The notes under the pieces were generated by a model. The model saw only the letters and a program-made list of their open reading frames with translations. It was not told the origin of the DNA and made no database searches. A program made the translations under genes and the position numbers. From Acaryochloris sp. IP29b_bin.137 (lineage in GTDB: Bacteria > Cyanobacteriota > Cyanobacteriia > Thermosynechococcales > Thermosynechococcaceae): a stretch of 64,000 nt of DNA. Within the stretch, counting starts at the first letter, position 1; each line of letters starts with the position of its first letter. Shown in pieces: positions 10,183-18,066 of the stretch. The stretch spans positions 1 through 64,000 of the forward strand of contig NZ_JANQOP010000046.1 of assembly GCF_028285745.1 (NCBI RefSeq), read 5' to 3'.

Positions 10183-11102
10183 TAGGTCAAAATCTGTTGA
10201 AGGGCCGAGTCAATGGTCTCATATTTATATTGGAATCCATCGGCCTGAGTTTTCTCTGGTCGTACGTTTTGTCCTTCCAAAACTAATTGGGCCGCTTCCC
10301 CCAAAAGTAGCTCCAACGCAATGTCTGGAACTGGAAGCCAGGAAGGACGATTAAGGACTTTGCCAAGAGACTCACACAGTTCAGCCATCCGCACTGGATT
10401 GGGGGCCGTGGCATTGTAAACGCCAGATTTATGGGTATCCGTCAGGGCCGTGAGGATAAGGTTGACCAAGTCATCTCGATGTACCCAGGAAAACCACTGT
10501 TTGCCACTGCCAATGGGCCCCCCCGCAAACATCTGAAACGGCGGCAGCATTTTGGCTAAGGCCCCGCCATTGCCTAAAACAATGCCGATGCGAAAAATAA
10601 CTAATCGTATCCCAGCATCCGAGGCAGTTTGGGCTGCTTTCTCCCAGGTTTGACAAACTTCTGCCAAAAAATCATTGCCAGGGCCGCTCGATTCATCAAA
10701 AGTGGCCGTTTCACTGGTGCCATAAAAGCCAATCGCAGACGCATTCACCAGGACTGATGGCTTGTCCTCAACCGCAGCAATAGCCTCGACCAGTTTCTGC
10801 GTGCCCACGGCGCGGCTGTTGATAATTTCTTTTTTACGGCTGGGGGTCCAGCGATCCCCCACAAGGGGTTCTCCTGCTAAATTGACAACCCCATCCCAAC
10901 CGGATAGCGCTTTTTGCCAGTCCCCTGAAACTTGGGGCTCATAGCCTTGAATCTCGACGTTAGGGAACTGTTGGGCGGGGAAAAGCTGAGCCGCTTTATC
11001 GGGACTTCGGACTAATGCTAAAACTTGATGGCCTTCTTCTTGCAACCGTTCAACGAGGCGTTGGCCTACAAATCCGGTTGCTCCTGTTACGACTACGTTC
11101 AT
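10182..11102 (-). CDS. TIGR01777-family NAD(P)-dependent sugar epimerase-like protein
   Basis: This 306-residue extended short-chain dehydrogenase begins with the Rossmann motif [13 protein letters not shown] and continues with VNLAGEPL and a SAIGFYG active-site region. This matches the TIGR01777 (YfcH-like) family, whose substrate is not established. The length is standard. It is coupled to the downstream glycosyltransferase through overlapping stop and start codons, which suggests a joint role in envelope sugar metabolism. Confidence 0.88.
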   Translation of the reverse strand: MNVVVTGATGFVGQRLVERLQEEGHQVLALVRSPDKAAQLFPAQQFPNVEIQGYEPQVSGDWQKALSGWDGVVNLAGEPLVGDRWTPSRKKEIINSRAVGTQKLVEAIAAVEDKPSVLVNASAIGFYGTSETATFDESSGPGNDFLAEVCQTWEKAAQTASDAGIRLVIFRIGIVLGNGGALAKMLPPFQMFAGGPIGSGKQWFSWVHRDDLVNLILTALTDTHKSGVYNATAPNPVRMAELCESLGKVLNRPSWLPVPDIALELLLGEAAQLVLEGQNVRPEKTQADGFQYKYETIDSALQQILT

Positions 11103-11207
11103 GGGGATGCCAGCTGCTTGTTTCTTCTGATCATACAGAAGGCCAGCCCCAAGATCACAGGCGAGGTCAATCTCAAATTTCCGGCATTAAGCGCGGCGTC
11201 AAAGCGG

Positions 11208-11600
11208 TTAATGCCCTAATCGATTCTGCTCAATCCAGTGCATGGCAACACCGAAGGATTCAGCATTGAAAGTTTTACCAGAGCGAGGATCGGCGACATG
11301 CCACCATTCTTCACCTTTGGCGGTGATCCGGCGTTCGATGCTGAGTTGTGTTCGAGAGGTTATGCTTCTCGCCATGCGCTGCCACAGCTGGGCAAGTCTT
11401 GGCATTTGTAGAGTGAGTGATGGAGCCTGACGCCAGCGAGATTTAAGTTGAGTGCGCTCATTCCTGAGCAATTTAAGTAAGCGATGATCATGCTTGGCCT
11501 TGGCAACATCTATGCGATGTTGCAAGCTTGTCATCATGTTGGATTGTTGCTGGGTAGACGTTGGAGATAAGTCCAATTTTTTAGGTGATTTGATATTCAT
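11208..11600 (-). CDS. Hypothetical basic protein, 130 aa
   Basis: I recognise no family. The N-terminal half is rich in K, R and Q and probably helical. The C-terminal part (residues about 85-130) has an ordered look with GEEWWHVADPRSGKTF and ends with HWIEQNRLGH. The composition is consistent with a real cyanobacterial protein rather than a random frame. No ribosome site is clear before the ATG at 11600. It lies 105 bp before the epimerase gene on the same strand. Confidence 0.6.
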   Translation of the reverse strand: MNIKSPKKLDLSPTSTQQQSNMMTSLQHRIDVAKAKHDHRLLKLLRNERTQLKSRWRQAPSLTLQMPRLAQLWQRMARSITSRTQLSIERRITAKGEEWWHVADPRSGKTFNAESFGVAMHWIEQNRLGH

Positions 11601-11827
11601 AAGACACTTTATTTATATGGTGCTTACTTTTTTCTAACCAGTTTTTTGTATTATCCGATACTTACTTGATCAAATCATAGACAACTTTACTTTTCCTTAA
11701 TTTAAGTGAGTGAATAATTTCCAATGCCTAATTGTTTTTAAGTCGAATACCAATAAGGGTCTTCTTTGAGCCAATCATTGCTCACAGTTGCTTCAGCAGG
11801 GTGATCATGCTAAATTGAGTAGCCCAA

Positions 11828-11899
11828 GGGCGATTAGCACAGGGGTAGCGCGCTTCCTTCACACGGAAGAGGGCACTGGTTCAAATCCAGTATCGCCCA
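11828..11899 (+). tRNA. tRNA-Val (anticodon CAC)
   Basis: The 72-base gene folds as a cloverleaf. The acceptor arms GGGCGAT and ATCGCCC pair fully, the anticodon stem CTTCC/GGAAG encloses the loop TTCACAC, and the T arm carries GGTTCAAATCC. The central CAC reads the valine codon GTG. A discriminator A follows, and CCA is not encoded. It stands just before the accessory cassette that follows, a common place for insertions, but I found no duplicated 3' end that would prove integration. Confidence 0.93.
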
Positions 11900-12303
11900 C
11901 TTTGATGACAATTTATTCCTGATAAGGCTTTTAGAGATTCAAAACAGCTCCTAAAGTTCATTTTTTATGCTGAGTAACTAGAAGGCGGTTTTGAGGAACT
12001 TTGATTATCGCTGGTTTCCTTATTCTTTAAGCAGTCGACTTCTTCAAGTCAGTGTTGAAGCACCTCTTGCAGGCGCAATACCAGATCAACTCACTATTCA
12101 TTTGATTGTTGGATTAGTTGCTCACGATTTGCAAGGGATGGTATTCGGAAGGGGGCATATTGATACCCTAGCCATTCCCTCTGTTTTATCAATCCCTTAC
12201 CACCTAAATCCTTACGTTTAAAGAACTCTTATATCCATAGTATTCAAGCCGAATTTGTGTGATAAAGGGAATAATTTATGCTTTTTATCAAAAATTATTA
12301 GTT
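11900..12303. other. Spacer between tRNA-Val and the amyloid-motif cassette
   Basis: About 400 bp. A 76-codon frame from TTG at 11991 to 12221 is open, but it has no recognisable family and no ribosome site, so I leave it uncalled. The rest is AT-rich and presumably carries the promoter of the cassette. Confidence 0.4.
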
Positions 12304-12747
12304 ATGGATATTATCGCGCTGACTTCATTCTTAGCTCCCTGTTTGCCATTCCTGATGAAAAAAGTTGGTGCTTCAGCATTAGATGGGGCCGCCAAAAAGT
12401 TAGGGGAGGATACCTGGGGAAAAGCAAAAGCGATTTGGGGTAAGTTGCACCCTAAGGTAAAGTCTGAAGCTGCAGCGCAGATCGCTGCTGAGAAGCTGGC
12501 GACATCTCCCGATAGTGCTGCTTGGAAGGAAGCCTTGCAAGAGGAATTAGCAGCGATTTTGGCCAATGATTCAGAATTAGAAGCTGCTATTGCAGAAATC
12601 TTTGCGGATATTCAACCTTCAGCTAACCAAAATGTTGCTCAGCAAAATGTTGATGAGAACCAAGGGGTTGTGATTGGTCAGATGTCAGGCGGCAACGTTA
12701 ACAATATCGGCGTAATTGACTCTGTTCAAGGTGATATAAAACTATAA
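12304..12747 (+). CDS. Small protein with hydrophobic N-terminus and C-terminal amyloid-like motif
   Basis: This 147-residue protein starts at the ATG of MDIIALTSFLAPCLPF; an upstream GTG at 12259 is less likely. Residues 1-20 are hydrophobic. An alanine-rich helical part (about 25-105) follows, then a linker (NVAQQNVDENQ) and the C-terminal segment VIGQMSGGNVNNIG. That segment resembles RHIM-like amyloid signalling motifs of bacterial NLR-type immune systems, and the next gene repeats it. By the logic of those systems this would be an effector or membrane-acting partner that receives a templating signal. That role is inference; the repeated motif is seen directly. Confidence 0.68.
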   Translation: MDIIALTSFLAPCLPFLMKKVGASALDGAAKKLGEDTWGKAKAIWGKLHPKVKSEAAAQIAAEKLATSPDSAAWKEALQEELAAILANDSELEAAIAEIFADIQPSANQNVAQQNVDENQGVVIGQMSGGNVNNIGVIDSVQGDIKL

Positions 12748-12783
12748 GCCTAAAATTTACGCCTTTAGTGTGATCTGCCCCCA

Positions 12784-13878
12784 ATGCATCCATCGCCAGA
12801 GAGTTCTCCAGAGCCAAGCCCAAAGCCAACCAATCAGGCTCAACAGGATATGGGCAAAAATCTGGGGCAGGCTTTTGGACAGATGTCTGGGGGGAATGCG
12901 AATAATATATCCGGGAGCAACGTCTATTTTGTTGATAGTAACGGGATAGCCCTAGATCAGAAAGGTTTGAGCGCAATGCCAGTCATTCCGTCGCTCTTGC
13001 CTTATTTACCTGATCGAACGGATCAGGAGTTTACGCTGAGTCAAGCGATACAAAGATGGCACTCACGGCCCCAACAACAACCTTTAATCTGTCTGATACA
13101 TGGGGATGAGTTACAAAGTCATGACAAGTTCTTAGAACGTTTGCGTAAGGTTTCCTTACCCCGTCTCTTAAACCTTGACCTCAAGCAAACTGCGATTAAA
13201 GAACATCACCTGACATGGCCCTCTACGCTCAAGAAGTTGGAGCAGCTCTCTGCACGACTCACTAAGAACTTAGCGGATACTGTTGAGAATAATAGTTATG
13301 CTTCCGCTGAGGAAATTAACAAGACTTTTGGTAAACATCCCGGCCCTGTTATCGTACATTTACACCTGCTGACAGACGATTGGCGTCGGTTAGGACCAGG
13401 CTTACTGCATAAAATCTTAGAATTTTGGCAGCAATGGCCGGAATTAGGGATTAATCAAACTCTGATCGTTTGCATCTTTATCAAATATCAACTCAAGCGT
13501 TCAGCACAAAAGCAGAAACGTGGGTGGTTGATCAACCCTTTTGCTTGGTTGAAAAGATTTCTAAAATGTCGCCGATGTCAAAAGCTGAATCGTGAGATTA
13601 CGGAGCACCTAGAAACTCTGGATGCATCAGAATTTAAAGAATTTAATCACTTCACGGGTACTGTTTTACCCAAGCTCAGCAATGTAAACCGTAACCATGT
13701 TGAAGACTGGGTGCGTTGCCCTGATACTAAAACTTTCGCGGGGGAAGCAGTCTTAGAGCAACTGTTGAGTGCTGTGCGTCAGATGTTTGAGCAAGAAGAG
13801 ACAATGCCGATGGATCAAGTTGCAGACCAATTAAGAGATCTGCTTAAAAAGGCGGTTATCAGTGGGAGGCAACTTTGA
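12784..13878 (+). CDS. Amyloid-motif protein with STAND-like or iSTAND-like region
   Basis: This 364-residue protein opens with a proline-rich stretch and then GQAFGQMSGGNANNISG, nearly the same motif as the C-terminus of the preceding protein. After a spacer comes a region beginning PLICLIHGDELQSHDKFLER. This resembles the start of a P-loop-type fold but has no Walker A lysine, and it recalls the inactive-STAND domains described in bacterial conflict systems. Around residue 250 there is a short basic stretch with CRRCQK. No catalytic motif is seen. Its stop overlaps the MoxR start (TGATG). I am confident of the gene and unsure of the fold. Confidence 0.7.
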   Translation: MHPSPESSPEPSPKPTNQAQQDMGKNLGQAFGQMSGGNANNISGSNVYFVDSNGIALDQKGLSAMPVIPSLLPYLPDRTDQEFTLSQAIQRWHSRPQQQPLICLIHGDELQSHDKFLERLRKVSLPRLLNLDLKQTAIKEHHLTWPSTLKKLEQLSARLTKNLADTVENNSYASAEEINKTFGKHPGPVIVHLHLLTDDWRRLGPGLLHKILEFWQQWPELGINQTLIVCIFIKYQLKRSAQKQKRGWLINPFAWLKRFLKCRRCQKLNREITEHLETLDASEFKEFNHFTGTVLPKLSNVNRNHVEDWVRCPDTKTFAGEAVLEQLLSAVRQMFEQEETMPMDQVADQLRDLLKKAVISGRQL

Positions 13879-14888
13879 TGGAACTCCCATTTTATCGGGG
13901 AGATGCCAGTGGGAACCGTCGCCAGGTGGCGGCTAGCTTACCAATCCCTCAGCGTTCTCGATTACTCAATCCTGAAAGCTATATTGCAGATGACGGGTTA
14001 CGAGATGCCTGTAATGTGGCGTTACTGCTGGGTCAGCCTTTGCTGCTGACTGGGGAACCAGGCACTGGGAAAACTCAATTTGCCTATAACTTGGCTTGGG
14101 AATTGGGGTTTGAACCTCCGCTCAAATTTGAAACCAAGTCTGATAGTACCGCGCGTGATCTGTTTTATACCTACGACGCCCTTAAGCGGTTCCAAGATAT
14201 TCAAAGTGGCTTGGAGTCGAGCACGATCTTGAACTACATCTCCTATCAAGCTTTAGGGTTAGCTATTCTACGTACTCGACCGTGGGATGAGGTCAAACCT
14301 TACCTCCCCGCCGATTTTGGGGCGTTTCAACCCCAGCGCTCTGTGGTATTGATTGATGAAGTGGATAAAGCCCCACGGGACTTCCCAAATGATCTGCTCA
14401 ACGAGCTGGAGCAACTGTATTTCAAGGTCAGCGAGTTGGAGAATGCCAAGATCGAAGCAGATCCTGCCCTCCAGCCGCTGGTTGTAATTACTAGCAATTC
14501 AGAAAAAGACCTGCCAGATGCCTTTCTACGGCGGTGTATTTACTACAATGTGCCATTCCCCACGAAGGAGCGGTTAACGCATATTATTGCCAGCCACCTA
14601 GGAACGAATACTGATATCAACAATGCATTTTTGAGAACGGCATTGGATATATTTGATCGCTTACGTGCACCTGAGAACGGCCTGCGTAAAAAGCCTGCAA
14701 CGGCTGAACTACTGGGCTGGGTGTTGACACTACAGCGATTTGGAGAGGGCAAATCTAACCCCTTAGAAGATCGGAGTCTGGTATTGAAGACTTTGAGTAG
14801 TTTGATCAAAACGGCTGAAGATATCCCCAAAGCCAGAGGTGTTATTGAACGATGGAGTCAGGAACAGCAACCACTCCAGAATGGGTAG
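13878..14888 (+). CDS. MoxR-family AAA+ ATPase
   Basis: This 336-residue ATPase has Walker A GEPGTGKT, Walker B VVLIDEVDKAP, sensor 1 in LVVITSNSEKDLP and an arginine finger region AFLRRCIYY. This pattern fits the MoxR branch, which remodels partners that carry a vWA domain. The ATG at 13878 overlaps the previous stop by one base behind GGGAGG; a TTG just before it is unnecessary. The end overlaps the vWA–WD40 gene by 37 bp. The pairing matches MoxR/vWA modules known both as chaperones and in predicted immunity cassettes. Confidence 0.88.
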   Translation: MELPFYRGDASGNRRQVAASLPIPQRSRLLNPESYIADDGLRDACNVALLLGQPLLLTGEPGTGKTQFAYNLAWELGFEPPLKFETKSDSTARDLFYTYDALKRFQDIQSGLESSTILNYISYQALGLAILRTRPWDEVKPYLPADFGAFQPQRSVVLIDEVDKAPRDFPNDLLNELEQLYFKVSELENAKIEADPALQPLVVITSNSEKDLPDAFLRRCIYYNVPFPTKERLTHIIASHLGTNTDINNAFLRTALDIFDRLRAPENGLRKKPATAELLGWVLTLQRFGEGKSNPLEDRSLVLKTLSSLIKTAEDIPKARGVIERWSQEQQPLQNG

Positions 14889-17800
14889 CGTCTGAACTGC
14901 TAGTTCAGTTTTTGGATGATCTGCGAGATGCAGGTTACAACATTGGCATTCAGCAATATATTGCCGTTCAGGATCTGGTTTTAACCCTGGCGACTCAAGG
15001 TGAACTGCCTGACTTAAGGAATTTAAGGTCCTTTATTGGCCCCATCGTCTGCAGTTCTGCCATAGAACAGATTGATTTCCAAGAGCGATTCGATGGATGG
15101 ACAAAACAGCTGAATCTAGACGATTTTCGGCAGCTGAATCTAGAAGATTTTCGTCGTCATGAAATTCCAGAACATAACGCTAAAAGCTTGGTAGAGGATT
15201 TGGACCGTATTCAAAGGGGAGGCAAGACTTTAACACGGCTCTTAACAGGAGTTGTTATTATCTGCGCAGTGCTATTATTCCCGAGCCATAAACTGCAAAA
15301 AGATATTCCCCTAAGTCATTCAACAAGTACTCCATTGCCGGAGCCGACGTCTGCAACTCGCCCTAGTAATGCTCCCCAACCTAGCGAAGTACCTAGTCCC
15401 CAACCTAGCGAAGTACCTAGCCCCCAACCTAGCGAAGTACCTAGCCTCCAACCTAGCGAAGTACCTGACCCATTCTCATTAGAAACTCCTCTCCCACCAT
15501 CTTCAATGGTTAAAAATGAACGATTTCAATGGAGAGCCATTCTTTTTTTTGGAGTAGTTGTAGCAACTCTATTGATTTGGCGCTTCTGGTGGTATCGAAG
15601 CGCCCGTCAGTTTCTCAATCGTCGAGAAAGCAACCATTCGCCTGAACTCCAGAAGCTTTCAATGCAGGGCATCGAAAGTTCGCTATTTTCATCCAACCTT
15701 GTATTTCAAACGGCCCAGCAGTTACGCCGACGAACCCGACAATTTGCCAACACTCTTGACATACAGCAAACTCTTCTAGCTTCTATCAAGCAAGGAGGAT
15801 GGCTAACACCGATTTATTGCACAAAAAAAACCATACCTGAATATCTGTTTTTAATCGATCGTGCCAGTTATGCGGATCACCAAGCTAAGCTAACGGAAGA
15901 ATTAATTCAACAACTTCAACAAAACGGGGTCTACATCAAACGCTTTTTCTTTGACGAGGATGCTCAGGTTTGTTATCCAGAACTCCAGAGCCATTACCCC
16001 CAGTCATTGCAAGACCTATTCAGTCAATACGGCAGAGATCGGCTAGTAATTGTGGTCGAAGCAGAGATCCTATTTAGCCATCAAACGGGGAAACCAAAAA
16101 CCTGGCTCGATCTGCTTCAAGCCTGGGAGCAACGGGTGCTTTTAACCCCTAACCCCGTGGAAAGTTGGAGTCAATGGGAATTGAATTTGATGCAGAAGTT
16201 TATTGTGCTACCCTTAACCCCCCAAGGCATCGCTGCATTTCCACAAATTTTCCTTAAAGGTTCTACTGTCTATCGATTGGCTGAAACGCCTTCAACACCT
16301 TTTCCTGAGATGCTAGCGATCCGGTCACAGCAGTGGTTGGGAAGGTATCCACCAAGAGCGGAAAAAGGGCAACAGATGCTATCAGAACTTGCCACGTATT
16401 TGGAAGAATCAGGCTTGTATTGGTTTGCCGCTTGCGCTGTATTTCCTGAACTCCATTGGACAATAACGGTTTACTTAGGAAATGTGCTTAAGAATACTGA
16501 GGGGCGAGCTTTGTTATCTGGTCCTATCCTTTCAAAGCTGGTACGTTTACCGTGGTTTCGCTATGGCTACATTCCCGATTGGTTAAGGCGGTATCTAGTA
16601 TTAAATTTGACACCAGATCAAAATAAGGCAGTACGTCAAGCTTTTCGACAACTGATGGTAATGGCAGTGAGAGGAGACATTGGGCCGCTTCAGTTAGAGA
16701 TTGCTCAGCAGTATCAGCAAACATTACCCAACTTAACCCGTCCCCTACTACGATTGCTATCACGTCAAACAAGCGATGAAGCTCCGTTACGTGACTTTAT
16801 TTTTCTGGACTTTATGACCAAAGAATCACTGCTAACAGTGGCGATTCCTGAAGATCTCAAGCCTTTATTCCATGGAAGTCAATATGAGAAAATTCTCCGC
16901 CGTCAGAAATTAAGGTTAACTGTTGTTATTGGTTTCATCTTTGTTTCAGTAGGTCTTTATGCTTGGTGGACAATTACAGCTCCCACCAGGCACATGAATC
17001 AACTTTTACATGACGCTCGGGCGCTGACAGTAGCGAATAATCACCTAGATGCCTTGGTGATGCTCACTCAGGTTGGACAAATGCTAAGGGCTTCAAACAA
17101 TCAAGATTCAACCATTCTGTCTTCCACAACCAGCTTGTTTTTAAAGAATGTGTCCATCAGAAACAATGCTGTTTCGAGTAGTCCACCTAGCTTCCACCAA
17201 CATAATCAATTAAATAGTCACCAAGCTGGTGTTATCAGTGTGGTCTTTAGTCCTGATGGAAACACCCTCATCTCTGCCAGTGAGGACAACACCATCAAGT
17301 TATGGGATCGAAGTGGGAAACTCCTCAACTCCCTCAAAGAGCATACTGATACTGTCTATAGTGTGGCCTTTAGTCCTGATAGAAACACCCTCACCTCTGC
17401 AAGTAGGAACGGCACCATCAAGTTATGGGATCGAAGTGAGGAACTCCTCAACTCCCTCAAAGGGCATATTGATACTGGCTATAGTGTGGCCTTTAGTCCT
17501 GATAGAAACACCCTCGCCTCTGTTAGTGAGGATAACACTATCAAGTTATGGGATCGAAGTGGGAAACTTCTCAACTCCCTCAAAGGGCATACTGATACTG
17601 TTATCAGTGTGGCCTTTAGTCCTGATGGAAACATCCTTGCCTCTGCCAGTGAGGACAACACTATCAAGTTATGGGATCGAAGTGGGAAACTTCTCAACAC
17701 TCTCAAAGGACATACAACTGCTGTCAATAATGTGGCCTTTAGTCCTGATGGAAACATCCTTGCCTCTGCCAGTAGTGACACAACCATCAAACTGTGGCCT

Positions 17801-17905
17801 TGGTCGATAGATCTTTTCGTGGCACATAGCTGTAATTGGCTGAAGGATTACCTGCTCACAAATCCAAATGTATCTAAGGAGGACAAAGAACTTTGCGGTC
17901 TGTAA
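14852..17905 (+). CDS. Membrane protein with vWA-like region and C-terminal WD40 repeats
   Basis: At 1017 residues, the order is as follows. An N-terminal domain (1-125) is followed by a membrane segment near 131-148 and a Pro/Ser repeat of 24-bp units. A second membrane segment lies at about 226-246. A vWA-like region at about 300-480 begins EYLFLIDRASYADHQAKL; its metal site is degenerate, because the usual DxSxS reads DRASY. A third membrane segment lies near 690-710. Five WD40 units (about 800-985, SPDGNTLISASEDNTIKLWD type) follow. The protein probably anchors the MoxR partner at the membrane and uses the WD40 blades to sense or bind a target. It overlaps the MoxR gene by 37 bp. The function is predicted only from architecture. 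Confidence 0.78.
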   Translation: MESGTATTPEWVASELLVQFLDDLRDAGYNIGIQQYIAVQDLVLTLATQGELPDLRNLRSFIGPIVCSSAIEQIDFQERFDGWTKQLNLDDFRQLNLEDFRRHEIPEHNAKSLVEDLDRIQRGGKTLTRLLTGVVIICAVLLFPSHKLQKDIPLSHSTSTPLPEPTSATRPSNAPQPSEVPSPQPSEVPSPQPSEVPSLQPSEVPDPFSLETPLPPSSMVKNERFQWRAILFFGVVVATLLIWRFWWYRSARQFLNRRESNHSPELQKLSMQGIESSLFSSNLVFQTAQQLRRRTRQFANTLDIQQTLLASIKQGGWLTPIYCTKKTIPEYLFLIDRASYADHQAKLTEELIQQLQQNGVYIKRFFFDEDAQVCYPELQSHYPQSLQDLFSQYGRDRLVIVVEAEILFSHQTGKPKTWLDLLQAWEQRVLLTPNPVESWSQWELNLMQKFIVLPLTPQGIAAFPQIFLKGSTVYRLAETPSTPFPEMLAIRSQQWLGRYPPRAEKGQQMLSELATYLEESGLYWFAACAVFPELHWTITVYLGNVLKNTEGRALLSGPILSKLVRLPWFRYGYIPDWLRRYLVLNLTPDQNKAVRQAFRQLMVMAVRGDIGPLQLEIAQQYQQTLPNLTRPLLRLLSRQTSDEAPLRDFIFLDFMTKESLLTVAIPEDLKPLFHGSQYEKILRRQKLRLTVVIGFIFVSVGLYAWWTITAPTRHMNQLLHDARALTVANNHLDALVMLTQVGQMLRASNNQDSTILSSTTSLFLKNVSIRNNAVSSSPPSFHQHNQLNSHQAGVISVVFSPDGNTLISASEDNTIKLWDRSGKLLNSLKEHTDTVYSVAFSPDRNTLTSASRNGTIKLWDRSEELLNSLKGHIDTGYSVAFSPDRNTLASVSEDNTIKLWDRSGKLLNSLKGHTDTVISVAFSPDGNILASASEDNTIKLWDRSGKLLNTLKGHTTAVNNVAFSPDGNILASASSDTTIKLWPWSIDLFVAHSCNWLKDYLLTNPNVSKEDKELCGL
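15377..15472 (+). repeat. Four 24-bp tandem repeats encoding a Pro/Ser linker
   Basis: CAACCTAGCGAAGTACCTAG recurs at 15377, 15401, 15425 and 15449. Each unit encodes QPSEVPSP or a close variant. The units are nearly identical, so copy number could change by slippage. It forms a flexible spacer between two membrane segments. Confidence 0.9.
17240..17820 (+). repeat. Five 123-bp repeats encoding WD40 units
   Basis: The unit boundary (GTG before the SPD motif) recurs at 17240, 17363, 17486, 17609 and 17732, exactly 123 bp apart. The copies are highly similar at DNA level, so the +2 frame also stays open along the array. Such sequence homogeneity suggests recent expansion or gene conversion. 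Confidence 0.9.
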
Positions 17906-18066
17906 CCCATAACTTCATCTCCAACTCCGAAACCTTTACCTAGTAGGGGTACTTGAAGGGGCGACACTGTTGGCGAATTCATAAAAGTCATACTGGTACT
18001 GCTTGAAGTACCCTCTTGCATAGTCTTCCAATTGAGAGAGGGCTGGGGGGTGAGGGCTAAACTTGA

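Noticed and set aside
17229-17810. A 193-codon plus-strand frame in the WD40 region, out of phase with the large gene
   Set aside because: It stays open only because the 123-bp repeats are nearly identical and lack stops in that phase. The real frame has clear WD40 motifs.
11828-17905. Accessory cassette as an integrated element with the tRNA gene as attachment site
   Set aside because: I found no repeat of the tRNA 3' end beyond the cassette and no integrase, so integration is not supported.
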